Virus record (IMG/VR): IMGVR_UViG_3300035689_000060
Span: 1 to 32,219 of that record
DNA length: 32,219 nucleotides
Origin: a virus
Direction: 5' to 3' (one strand)
Program-made: the position numbers and the translations under genes
Notes under the pieces: generated by a model
Database searches by the model: none
The model's input: only the letters and a program-made list of their open reading frames with translations
What the model was told of the DNA's origin: nothing
Shown: positions 6,306-14,207 of the stretch, piece by piece
How the letters are laid out: the number at the start of each line of letters is the position of its first letter
Position numbering within the stretch: position 1 is the first letter of the stretch

Positions 6306-8320
6306 CGTGATGTCTTTTCTACTACTACATTGCGTCTCCACTCATGACGGCAGAATGGTGTCCTTACCCCTGTATTTGGGTTCGTGTACCATCCACCGCA
6401 AAGCTGAAAAACGGAATAGCCTAGTTGGTTTGAGATGTTTTGAATTTCTTCACGGGTAAATAAAAGGCTGTCTCCATCCTTGTATAGTTTCTCGCAAAGG
6501 GGACGGCTTCCGCTAGCTGCTGCTGGTACGTTTGGCCTTTCTTCATAGCTGTATAGCACCTTGAATGAAGTCACAGGTTGAAGCCTTTTGATAGCTGCTT
6601 CCCCTGTTCTAGTTACAGATCTTGTGATTAATCCTTCACGGCTGATTTTTTCTACTAGTACCTGATCATCTATCAAGGTATTGATTCTTGAGATCACAGA
6701 TGCTTCATCTATGCCTACCGCCTTGGCGATTTGTGGCACGGTCACATTCTCATTTCTTTGGATCTGAGTTATGATTTTTTTCTGCACCTCATTCAAAAGG
6801 TATTCAGCGAATAGATCCTGCTTTACAAATTCATCCATGCTGTTAAAAACTAGCCTGTCATTTTGGATGATTTTAAACTTGCTTTTGCTTACCCCTTTTC
6901 CTTCAAAGTAGCTTAGGATTTCATCATCCTTTTCTGTGTGGCTACATGAAAGTTGAATAGTTTCTACAGGGGCAGGCAAAGGAGGATTTGATTGGCTGAT
7001 ATTTGCCGGGGTTACTATATCATTTCTATTAGGCAATCCAATCAAGCTGCGAAGTTCGTTTACATCCATACTCTCCACTACCTTGGTAGCGATCAAAGGG
7101 GATAGGCTGTTCAATGAGTTGATGATGTCCTGAGTTCCTGCTGATTCTTTCTTTTCGATAGGTGCAAGGCCTAGCTTCTCTCGGATTTCATCCTGAGTCA
7201 TGTTGGCTGAGATAATCGCTTCTGAGAATTCAAAAGAGATAGGCTCTGTAGGTTTTAATTCAAGATCAGCGATGATGTCGTTAAACTTAAATAGGTAGTT
7301 TACCACTTCCTCAAGTGCTCGCTGCTTTGCATTTACATAGGTGTTCTGGAATAGCTGGTAGGCTTCACGCATTTCAGATCTGCCTCCTAGTTGGCCTTCG
7401 GTTTTTATGCCGAATAGCATAGGGCTTGTGATCTTGTGACCGCTAAAAATTTCAGTTTGAACAGTTAAGTTTAAAAGGTCGAAGTGCTTATCAAGTTCAG
7501 TTCCTGATAGGTCAATTATAGACGGCTCATTCTCTTTGCTATCGTTAAAAGCTAGCATGAACTTACCTGCGTTTTTAGATCCGCTGAACTTGTTCTGGAA
7601 TTGTCGCTCAATTCTATCTTCTTCCTCTTGGCTTACCTTTCCCCCGTTAAGGTTGATCAGCTTACTTGAGAACATCCCATTATTTATGGTGTTTAGGTGG
7701 TACTCACCTATCGAGATATCAAGTTCAATATAGGATATCGCACCCCGGTAATCAGGAAGGGAATAGGTATTCACCCCTGCACGATATTCTTTGAAGTAAA
7801 GTATCTGCGATCCTGTTGGATTGTTAGGATCAAATGCCGGGTAGGTTTCGTAGTCTGGTCTAGGGTTTACGTTATCATTCTTCAGCCAATTGTCAGATAC
7901 ATAAAACTCGCTATTATCTGAGTTCGTTCTTACTTTGTAGTAATCCACATGGTAAAGTTCTGCGATCTCGCCTGTGCCCTTAGTCCATATGACCTGTAGA
8001 TAATATCCTCCAAAAATAGTTAGGTCAGTCACAAGCTTATTAGTGACCTCATTTAGGCTTTCTCGCTTGGTGTTTACCTTGTCAATAATACCAAAGGCTT
8101 TTGCCTTCTGCATTTCATCTTCAGCCTTCACAGTCCACCCGTTTCCGCAGATGTAATCTACCTTCCCGGTTACAATTGCGTTATGCTTTGCGCTATTATT
8201 GTAGATCCTGAGCAGGTAGTTTGGGTAGTCATTCCGCTCACCATAAAAAATGTAATCTTTCCCTTTTACTTCCTTGTAAATAGGTAAAGGCACTTCATCA
8301 AATTTTAGGAATTTTATCAT
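6302..8320 (-). CDS. portal protein with winged-helix and CRHEW C-terminal domains
   Basis: A 672-residue portal protein. Residues about 1-400 form the portal body (N-terminal IFYGERNDYPNYLLRIYNNS, then GKVDYICGNGW, and GIKTEGQLGGRSE later), the dodecameric vertex through which DNA passes. Residues about 400-510 are a linker region. About 515-570 (KKIITQIQRNENVTVPQIAK) look like a winged helix. The last 80 residues (SRPLCEKLY ... TREEIQNIS ... GGWY ... CRHEW) resemble the C-terminal domain of MuF-type minor head proteins. This portal-plus-minor-head arrangement replaces a separate MuF gene. ATGA overlaps on both sides. It lies downstream of capsid and tape measure, which is unusual. Confidence 0.85.
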   Translation of the reverse strand: MIKFLKFDEVPLPIYKEVKGKDYIFYGERNDYPNYLLRIYNNSAKHNAIVTGKVDYICGNGWTVKAEDEMQKAKAFGIIDKVNTKRESLNEVTNKLVTDLTIFGGYYLQVIWTKGTGEIAELYHVDYYKVRTNSDNSEFYVSDNWLKNDNVNPRPDYETYPAFDPNNPTGSQILYFKEYRAGVNTYSLPDYRGAISYIELDISIGEYHLNTINNGMFSSKLINLNGGKVSQEEEDRIERQFQNKFSGSKNAGKFMLAFNDSKENEPSIIDLSGTELDKHFDLLNLTVQTEIFSGHKITSPMLFGIKTEGQLGGRSEMREAYQLFQNTYVNAKQRALEEVVNYLFKFNDIIADLELKPTEPISFEFSEAIISANMTQDEIREKLGLAPIEKKESAGTQDIINSLNSLSPLIATKVVESMDVNELRSLIGLPNRNDIVTPANISQSNPPLPAPVETIQLSCSHTEKDDEILSYFEGKGVSKSKFKIIQNDRLVFNSMDEFVKQDLFAEYLLNEVQKKIITQIQRNENVTVPQIAKAVGIDEASVISRINTLIDDQVLVEKISREGLITRSVTRTGEAAIKRLQPVTSFKVLYSYEERPNVPAAASGSRPLCEKLYKDGDSLLFTREEIQNISNQLGYSVFQLCGGWYTNPNTGVRTPFCRHEWRRNVVVEKTSR

Positions 8321-8676
8321 GTTGTGGTATAGGTTTTATAGTCACCATTATAACCGTTATATCTTATTACCCCGGCTGTGCTTAAGTTAGGTGCCGTCAA
8401 TTGCATTTTTCCCGTAGCGATAATTTCAGCACCGCTTCCTGATTGGGTCACATAGTACCTCCAGAATCCGATGGTTCTATTCTCAAAGTTTGCTGTGGTG
8501 ATTGCAAATTTTGATACTCGATCTTTGAATGTGCTAATATCCGTTAAGGTCAAGGTCACTTCCTCATTGGTTACCTCATGGTTAAACCTGAAGATGTAGA
8601 CATTGCTACTTGTTTCCCTCTTATCTGTAAGGGTTACATAAATAGAAGAATTAGCCCCCTGTGGTATTGCGATCAT
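8317..8676 (-). CDS. small structural protein
   Basis: A 119-residue, beta-rich protein (IPQGANSSIYVTLTDKRET, then ISTFKDRVSKFAI and a Tyr/Gly-rich end). It lies between the tail tube and the portal and overlaps the portal start as ATGA. Related proteins occur in Bacteroidota phage structural modules, without a known role; a neck or decoration function is possible. A candidate promoter lies immediately upstream. Confidence 0.65.
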   Translation of the reverse strand: MIAIPQGANSSIYVTLTDKRETSSNVYIFRFNHEVTNEEVTLTLTDISTFKDRVSKFAITTANFENRTIGFWRYYVTQSGSGAEIIATGKMQLTAPNLSTAGVIRYNGYNGDYKTYTTT

Positions 8677-8681
8677 AACTA

Positions 8682-8712
8682 GAAATATAAAAACCTAAAC
8701 TATGTACACAAA
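8682..8712 (-). promoter_or_regulatory. candidate Bacteroidota promoter upstream of portal operon
   Basis: On the minus strand TTTG at 8712-8709, a 19-bp spacer, then TATATTTC at 8689-8682 (one mismatch to TAnnTTTG). It directly follows the terminator at 8709-8739 and shares its T-run. Transcription would start at or within a few bases of the 119-aa gene's ATG (8676), which would make the message nearly leaderless. Confidence 0.35.
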
Positions 8713-8739
8713 AAAAAACACCCCCAGAATCGAGGGTGC
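8709..8739 (-). terminator. rho-independent terminator after tail tube gene
   Basis: Minus strand: CACCC-N10-GGGTG stem followed by nine T (8718-8710). It ends the capsid/tail-tube transcript about 30 bp after the tube gene stop and insulates it from the portal operon. Confidence 0.85.
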
Positions 8740-8768
8740 TTTCACATCTAACCTATAAACCAAATATA

Positions 8769-9272
8769 TTAGGTAATCGGGATGACTGCTGTCACTTTTG
8801 GACAAAGTTCCTTCTCGTTACCTGTAAAGGTCAAAGTGTATCCTGATCTATCACCGAAGGCAGTACCTGAAGCACTTCCTCCACCTGTTAGATCCAAACC
8901 ATTTCCAACACCCAAGAACCAATTCTCTCCATTATTATCTGTAGCAATTACTGCAAGTCTGTTTTTTCCCAAAAGAACGATTTCGTTTCTGGTGTTTACC
9001 TGCAATTTGTTAAGGATAATTTCGAGAGTCTGAGCGTAGAAAATAGTACCATTCTGCACGTTAGTATTTACAGCCTCTGCGAAGTTAGAAGATTCTTTCA
9101 CAAGATCGTACTTGTAGAATCTCTTGGTAGCGTCCATAGTCAAAGTAGTCACTACTCCTGCTGCTATGGTTACTGTAGCCAAATCTTCATAAGGTGCAAA
9201 GTACACTGCGGTTAAACCGCCTACGCTATCTTTGCAATCAAGCGTATAACTTTGAGTTAAGGCACAAGGCAT
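8769..9272 (-). CDS. putative major tail tube protein
   Basis: A 167-residue, beta-rich protein with few charged residues (N-terminal MPCALTQSYTLDCKDSVGG, C-terminal YTLTFTGNEKELCPKVTAVI). Size, beta-content and a place next to the major capsid, between two terminator-like hairpins that would give it a strong separate transcript, fit a tail tube or other abundant virion protein. Similar MPCALTQGY... proteins occur in Bacteroidota phages. It could also be a capsid decoration protein; mass spectrometry of virions would decide. Confidence 0.65.
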   Translation of the reverse strand: MPCALTQSYTLDCKDSVGGLTAVYFAPYEDLATVTIAAGVVTTLTMDATKRFYKYDLVKESSNFAEAVNTNVQNGTIFYAQTLEIILNKLQVNTRNEIVLLGKNRLAVIATDNNGENWFLGVGNGLDLTGGGSASGTAFGDRSGYTLTFTGNEKELCPKVTAVIPIT

Positions 9273-9297
9273 ATTTATATTTTATTTAATAAGTGAA

Positions 9298-9321
9298 GGG
9301 GAAGACGCCACCATCTTCCCC
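9298..9321 (-). terminator. 8-bp GGGGAAGA/TCTTCCCC hairpin downstream of capsid gene
   Basis: A perfect 8-bp stem with an 8-nt loop between the capsid stop (9330) and the tail-tube start (9272). No U-run follows on the minus strand (TTCACTTATT). It may partially terminate, or protect the 3' end of the capsid message, setting the capsid:tube ratio. It resembles the hairpin at 14042-14061. Confidence 0.6.
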
Positions 9322-9329
9322 GATTTTAT

Positions 9330-10286
9330 TTAAGGTGCAACGTACTTCTTCCAGAACACTACTTGGTCAGGGAAGGCAAGTTGTACACCTAGTTTGAATT
9401 CTACTACGAATCTCATTTCGTCTGCCTCCTTGGCATAGAACAGTTCGAAGCGATCTTGCTCGTTCAAAAGGTCAGTACCAAGGTACATGTTGCTCATGCT
9501 CAAACCTACTAGGTAATCAGTTCCGTTCAATCCGTTTACACCAATCAACTTTACGTTTGTTCCCGGTACTACTAGTTCCATGTTAGCTGCATCTACAGGG
9601 TAGTGGAACAAGTTAGCGTTTCTCAAAGCAAGTACATACTCTCTGAAGGTATCATTACCTGCAAAGATCACTACATCTGATTTGTCCAACAATTCAGCAG
9701 GAAGGGCAGCAAATACTGCATCTACTGCTGCGATTACAGTTGAAGTAGTCAAGGTAGTAACATTGGCAGAGTTTCCATTGATAGGATCACCTGCACCACC
9801 AAAGCCTAGGGCATTGATGATAGTACCGAAGCCCATGAACTTGTTCAATTGAGCGTTTCCAGATCCTGTATCACCTTGCCAAATTGCAGTCTCAAGAGCA
9901 GCACCGATTCTTTCTACTTTCTGAGCAGAATATTCTTGTGCATAAGCCATGTAGTCATAAGTAGATCCTTCTCTAAGTGCCTTTTGGGTGTACTTAGCTT
10001 CGAAAGTTTTAGGGCAGATGCTTTCCTGAATCTTGATTTTTCCTACTGTGATCAATCGCTGAGTGATTGTAGTAGTTCCAGAAGAGTTAAAACCACAAGT
10101 ACCGCCTGCTTGGAATATAGCGTCTGTAGTCATGATGTTAATAGTCTCCGCAGATTTGATACCCACTTGTACGTTGCCAAGTGCTTCGATCAAAGAAGCG
10201 GTTTTTGCTGAGAAGATAGCAGCTGAAGTCAACTGCAATTCGTTCTCCTTTACATAGTTAGTTAATGCTGAAAGGTCTAATGCCAT
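9330..10286 (-). CDS. major capsid protein
   Basis: A 318-residue major head protein, probably HK97 fold. Sequence signs: N-terminal helix (MALDLSALTNYVKENELQL), central ERIGAALETAIWQGDTGSG (long spine-helix region), SDVVIFAGNDTFREYVLALR, and a C-terminal beta-rich P-domain ending FPDQVVFWKKYVAP. It follows protease and scaffold genes, the normal order protease-scaffold-capsid. Codon use is regular and A-rich starts are used. Confidence comes from context and the family resemblance to Bacteroidota phage capsid proteins. Confidence 0.85.
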   Translation of the reverse strand: MALDLSALTNYVKENELQLTSAAIFSAKTASLIEALGNVQVGIKSAETINIMTTDAIFQAGGTCGFNSSGTTTITQRLITVGKIKIQESICPKTFEAKYTQKALREGSTYDYMAYAQEYSAQKVERIGAALETAIWQGDTGSGNAQLNKFMGFGTIINALGFGGAGDPINGNSANVTTLTTSTVIAAVDAVFAALPAELLDKSDVVIFAGNDTFREYVLALRNANLFHYPVDAANMELVVPGTNVKLIGVNGLNGTDYLVGLSMSNMYLGTDLLNEQDRFELFYAKEADEMRFVVEFKLGVQLAFPDQVVFWKKYVAP

Positions 10287-10292
10287 TGTCGT

Positions 10293-10874
10293 TTATTTTT
10301 TAAGTGTTGAAAATGCTTTTTGAAGGTTGTTATACCTATCGTTTTTTTCTGTTTTTAATTGCTTAGCGAATTGGTTAGGAGCAGTGATTGCTTTGTCGCT
10401 TGGCTCTTTTGCAAATGATTCAAGAACTTCAGCAGATAGTTTTACTGCTTCTTTTACATCTTCTGCTTTTTCTTCCATCGCCTTTACCTTTGCGCTTAGT
10501 TCTTCTACCTTTTTCTCAAGGTATCCCATAGCCTCTTCAAATTTGGCCATAGCCTCATCCTTCTTAGGCTCTTCCGCTGGTACTTCCGCTGCTTCAATTT
10601 CGATTTCTACCTTTGGCTCACCGCTTTTAACCTCAGCTATTTTACCTGCTTCAGTTACGATTACGATTTCACCGCTTTCTAGTTGATGCTCTCCAACCGG
10701 TGCAGGGATCTGTACCCCATCTTCACCAATTACGAAAATATCACCTGACTCAAGATCGTATGCAACGGCTGTACCGTCTACTAGCTTACCTTCTACCAAA
10801 GCGAAGGCTGCTTTCTTTTCTTCTTCTGAGAACAGAAGTTGCTTAATCTGTACTAGTGCTTCTTTTGCGTTCAT
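10293..10874 (-). CDS. scaffold-like coiled-coil protein
   Basis: A 193-residue very acidic protein. Residues about 30-85 are beta-rich (LVDGTAVAYDLESGDIFVIG). About 88-155 are a Glu/Lys/Ala coiled coil (KFEEAMGYLEKKVEELSAKV), and the end is basic (KTEKNDRYNNLQKAFSTLKK), as in scaffolds that bind capsid through a basic C-terminus. It lies between the protease and the capsid genes, 6 bp upstream of the latter. A scaffold role is inferred from composition and position. Confidence 0.75.
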   Translation of the reverse strand: MNAKEALVQIKQLLFSEEEKKAAFALVEGKLVDGTAVAYDLESGDIFVIGEDGVQIPAPVGEHQLESGEIVIVTEAGKIAEVKSGEPKVEIEIEAAEVPAEEPKKDEAMAKFEEAMGYLEKKVEELSAKVKAMEEKAEDVKEAVKLSAEVLESFAKEPSDKAITAPNQFAKQLKTEKNDRYNNLQKAFSTLKK

Positions 10875-10894
10875 AATTGTAAATATTTAGTTAG

Positions 10895-11929
10895 TTAATT
10901 TTGTTCAATTTGACTCAAAATTTTAAAAATCTGTGCCATGATTTGCTCTTCTTTTTGCACGATCATTCCTGCCTTTTCGTAACGAAACAAACCCTCCACG
11001 CTAAAGCCTTTGAAAGTCCCTGCTTTTACTTCTCCCCAGAGTTTGTCATTTTCAACTTTGAAGGAACCGAACCAAGATCCATCCGCAACATCTTCAAATC
11101 CTGTAGGAGGGTTTACCCCTCTTTCCCTGTCAATGATGTAGCTTTCAAACATGTATACCCCATCCGCCTTCTTGCCGTGTTCAATGTTGACCTTTGCCTG
11201 ATATCCTTTTTTGAAAAACCGCTGCACGATCTTCTTGATCTGCTCCCCGGTAAACATCACATAGTACTCCCCATCTTCGTCCCTTCTGTAGATCGGTAGA
11301 TCTGCAATCATCAAAGGCCCAGAAACAATTCTTTGATCTTCATCCTGAACTGCGAAGGATAGGTGTGTGCTGAATTGTTCTTGATTAATTTTAGCTTCTG
11401 CCCATCTAAGCATAGGTTCACCACCCCAAAGAAGATAACTGATAGTTCCGCAAGCTTCTGTGTCATCTGGATTGTAATCCTCGGCAGCCCTGCTCAAATA
11501 AGAATAGGTTCTTTTGATCGTGTCCATTGAAAGGTTTTCACCGTTCATGATCTGTTGTGCCCGAACCTTGCCAACCTGAGTAGCGCATCTATTCCCTATA
11601 GCCTCATTCAAACGGATTCCCCGTTCTGCATTATCCTTTGCGCTCTGTGGGTAGTCATTATAGGAATCTTCTTGGAATCTACCTTCCCATTGACTTGAGC
11701 AGATAGCTACCGCTTGATCGGATTCCTTCCCTTCATTGATCATGTACTCAATGCATCTAGGAAGAAAGTCTTCTTTGCTTTCCCCTTGGCTAGGCTCTAC
11801 AAACTGCTCAGAAAATGCTAGAAAGTTTCTCTGGATTGCAGGGCTTTCCACCAAGGCTACAAAATCAACTTCTTCTTCGCCATCAATATCGTCAGCGATA
11901 AACATTTTATAAAGTGGTAATTTATCCAT
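10895..11929 (-). CDS. XkdF-like prohead protease with two inserted small domains
   Basis: A 344-residue protein with three parts. About 55-82 (EDFLPRCIEYMINEGKE...AICSSQWE) is a short Cys-containing motif seen in several phage head proteins. About 92-178 (SAKDNAERGIRLNEAIGN, VGKVRAQQI, TIKRTYSYLSRA, LLWGG) is a helical domain often fused to phage head proteins. About 190-325 is an XkdF-like serine protease: conserved H (NIEHGKK), ESYIIDRERG, GSWFGSFKV and GFSVEG with the likely nucleophilic Ser. It would cut scaffold and capsid during head maturation. It directly precedes the scaffold gene. Confidence 0.82.
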   Translation of the reverse strand: MDKLPLYKMFIADDIDGEEEVDFVALVESPAIQRNFLAFSEQFVEPSQGESKEDFLPRCIEYMINEGKESDQAVAICSSQWEGRFQEDSYNDYPQSAKDNAERGIRLNEAIGNRCATQVGKVRAQQIMNGENLSMDTIKRTYSYLSRAAEDYNPDDTEACGTISYLLWGGEPMLRWAEAKINQEQFSTHLSFAVQDEDQRIVSGPLMIADLPIYRRDEDGEYYVMFTGEQIKKIVQRFFKKGYQAKVNIEHGKKADGVYMFESYIIDRERGVNPPTGFEDVADGSWFGSFKVENDKLWGEVKAGTFKGFSVEGLFRYEKAGMIVQKEEQIMAQIFKILSQIEQN

Positions 11930-11940
11930 ATCTCTAAGTA

Positions 11941-14019
11941 TTAAAATCCTGCCCTTCGTTCAATATCAGCAACTCGCTTTTGAGTGCCTGTCACTTCACT
12001 TTCTACCACATAGGCTTTGATTGGTGTTTGGTTTTGCATCACAGTTCCCAAAGCGGTAACAGGACTAGATCCAATCGTAGGTACTTGACCACCTACACCC
12101 GGTGCAGTTGCTGAAATATTAGGTGCTGAAACAGCCCCTCCACCACCACCACCGCCCGGTACTTGTACGGCTGTGATTGCCTTAACTGCTTTCAATCCAC
12201 TTGCTAGAATTGTTGCTACGTTTGCAACTTTCGCTACCACATCAAAAGGGGAAGGAAGGACAGACTTTGCAGATAGTGCTTCAGTAACACCGACATAGGT
12301 ATTTGTCAAAGCAGAAGCAATTCCCAAGGCCTTTCCCGCTGCTGTTTGTTTACCTGCAAGTTCAGATAGTGATGCAAGTAATTGAGAAGCAGCCTGTGCC
12401 TGAGATATTTTTAAATCGTATTCAGCCTTGTCTATGGCTATTCGTGCATCTGAATTTTCTTTTATTCCTTGCGTATATTCAATATCTGAAATTAAATTTT
12501 TATCGTAGTACTCTTTTAGTAGCGCATCCTTTTGATCTAGCAGACTTCTTTCTAACATTAAATCATCATCTGCCTCTTTCATTTGGGCATCTAATTCATC
12601 AAGTTTTTTGATGGCATCCGCTTCTGCAAATGTCAATTCAAGGGCATCGAGTTCTTGTTTGTTTCGAATCTCAAGTTGCTTTTGAATAGCTAGTTTTTGG
12701 TCTGCTCTTAGCTTGGTATCTTCTGCTAGATCCGCTAGTTCCTGCTCTTGCTGTGCAATTAATTCCGCTCTTGCCTTTTCGTTTTCGTCTTTGATTCCCT
12801 GAAGCCTTGTTTCAACTAGGATCTCATTTAGTCGCTTTGCAAATTCGGTATCTTCCGCTGCGGTTTTTTCTTTTAGTTCCTTTTGTTCCTCAGCAAGTTT
12901 CTTTTCCGCTGCTAGTTTTTCTTCATTAATTTTTTCCTGTTCAGCCTTTGCCTTTTCCGCTCTGGTCTTTGCTTCCGCTGCCTGCTTTTCCGCTGCTGCC
13001 TTTGCTTCGTCCGCTTCTTTTTTATTGTATGCAGCAGTTTCAAAGGTTAAATTATTCAGCAATTCTTTTCTTCTTTTCTGCCGTTCCTCTGTGGTCTTTC
13101 CATCTAGCCTGTCTGAGGCTATCAAGTCCTGAATCTCTTGCTGAGTTTGCTTTCTCTTAAGTTCAAAAATCTCTTTCTCCTTACCACCTTGTGCCGATAG
13201 TAATTTGATTTGCGTTTCTATGCTTTCATTTCTTGCTGCTGTTCCTTTTGTAAGTGACTCAAGTTCCCTGTTCGCCTTACTTGTGATGCCAAAGAAATCC
13301 GTAACCTTTTGGACTAGTCCTCCTATCGTATCCGAAAATCCTTTTAGCCCCGGCATTAAATTTAGAACAGCATCTTTGATAGCACCAAAGTTTTGCACCA
13401 AAGAAATTAAGCCAAGTACCAAAGCAGGAATTCCCAAAGAAATCAAAGCCCCTCTAAGCACCTTCATAGATATTGCTGCTGCCTTACTTGCTAGTGAACT
13501 TGCATTTGTAGCTGCTGCCTGCGCTGTATTTGCTACTGTGTTGGCTCCTACTGCTGCCGTATCTGCCGTAGTTGCTGCTGTCTTCTGTGCAGTAGTTCCT
13601 ATCAATCCCTTGAAGGAAGATTTTAGCTGATCTGTGACCTTGCCAAGATCCGCAAGCTGAGATAACCCCTGAGATAAAGCCATTGCAGACTGTACCTTCA
13701 AAAGGGCTTTCTGAACATCTTCAGATTCTGAACCGAATAATCCCATAGCCCCCTGAACGGCACCTACTGCCCCGGCTGCTAAACTTGCTGCGCTTGTTAA
13801 GGCTTGGAATCTTTTACCCGGATCGAATAGCTGAGCCTGTTCATTTGCATCTTCTATGCTATCCCTGATCCCTGCTACTTTCTTTGCAGCATCTACGGCT
13901 TCAGTAGATAACTCCCCAAACTTGGCACGAGCGTTTTGAAGTTCAAGCGTTGCCTCCTTTAATTGTTTCTTTAAAGGTTTTACATCTGCATCGAGTATGA
14001 TCTTATTTTCTTCAGCCAT
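11941..14019 (-). CDS. tail tape measure protein
   Basis: A 692-residue protein rich in long helices: coiled coils at about 5-65 and 325-550 (repeated AEAKTRAEKAKAEQEKINEE type), a hydrophobic segment near 185-215 (SLGIPALVLGLISLVQNFG), a poly-Gly run near 640, and a C-terminus TPIKAYVVESEVTGTQKR typical of tape measures in Bacteroidota phages. At about 0.15 nm per residue this would set a tail of roughly 100 nm, so a siphovirus is likely. It lies between the fibre and protease genes, separated from its usual neighbours (tube, tail chaperone). Confidence 0.88.
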   Translation of the reverse strand: MAEENKIILDADVKPLKKQLKEATLELQNARAKFGELSTEAVDAAKKVAGIRDSIEDANEQAQLFDPGKRFQALTSAASLAAGAVGAVQGAMGLFGSESEDVQKALLKVQSAMALSQGLSQLADLGKVTDQLKSSFKGLIGTTAQKTAATTADTAAVGANTVANTAQAAATNASSLASKAAAISMKVLRGALISLGIPALVLGLISLVQNFGAIKDAVLNLMPGLKGFSDTIGGLVQKVTDFFGITSKANRELESLTKGTAARNESIETQIKLLSAQGGKEKEIFELKRKQTQQEIQDLIASDRLDGKTTEERQKRRKELLNNLTFETAAYNKKEADEAKAAAEKQAAEAKTRAEKAKAEQEKINEEKLAAEKKLAEEQKELKEKTAAEDTEFAKRLNEILVETRLQGIKDENEKARAELIAQQEQELADLAEDTKLRADQKLAIQKQLEIRNKQELDALELTFAEADAIKKLDELDAQMKEADDDLMLERSLLDQKDALLKEYYDKNLISDIEYTQGIKENSDARIAIDKAEYDLKISQAQAASQLLASLSELAGKQTAAGKALGIASALTNTYVGVTEALSAKSVLPSPFDVVAKVANVATILASGLKAVKAITAVQVPGGGGGGGAVSAPNISATAPGVGGQVPTIGSSPVTALGTVMQNQTPIKAYVVESEVTGTQKRVADIERRAGF

Positions 14020-14041
14020 TGGTGTGGGTTTTTAAAGGTTA

Positions 14042-14061
14042 GGGGAATCGATTGATTCCCC
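14042..14061 (-). terminator. 8-bp GGGGAATC/GATTCCCC hairpin upstream of tape measure gene
   Basis: A perfect 8-bp stem with a 4-nt loop in the gap between the 46-aa gene and the tape measure start. On the minus strand it is followed by TAACCTTTAAAA, not a U-run. Its GGGGAA...TTCCCC form matches the hairpin at 9298-9321. It is a terminator-like or RNA-processing element separating the fibre transcript from the tape measure. Confidence 0.55.
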
Positions 14062-14066
14062 ATTTG

Positions 14067-14207
14067 TTATTCTGTTTCTTCCTTCGGGTTCTGCTCCTGC
14101 ACTTGCTGTGCTAGGAATTGGATGAAGGACATCCCGTACTTTGTTGGCAACTCTTGTGCCCATGCTTCAAGCATTTTGATTTGTTCTTCGTTAAGCGTTA
14201 CTTTCAT
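14067..14207 (-). CDS. 46-aa acidic helical protein
   Basis: A 46-residue protein (MKVTLNEEQIKMLEAWAQEL..., ending QNPKEETE). Start ATG 14207-14205 overlaps the fibre gene stop as ATGA, and codon composition matches the neighbours. It looks like two amphipathic helices. Function unknown; it could be a small assembly partner of the fibre or tape measure. Confidence 0.65.
   Translation of the reverse strand: MKVTLNEEQIKMLEAWAQELPTKYGMSFIQFLAQQVQEQNPKEETE

Noticed and set aside
1321-8760. Shared AGGTTAGATGT motif at about 1319-1329 (plus) and 8752-8742 (minus)
   Set aside because: Only about 11 bp, two copies in different contexts, with a partial third near 29532; not clearly above chance in an AT-rich genome.
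13205-13630. Long plus-strand ORFs opposite the tape measure, capsid and scaffold genes (also 9849-10211, 10327-10686, 10901-11299)
   Set aside because: They lie antisense to well-supported structural genes, their products are Ser/Ala/Phe-rich shadows, and no start context or neighbours support them.
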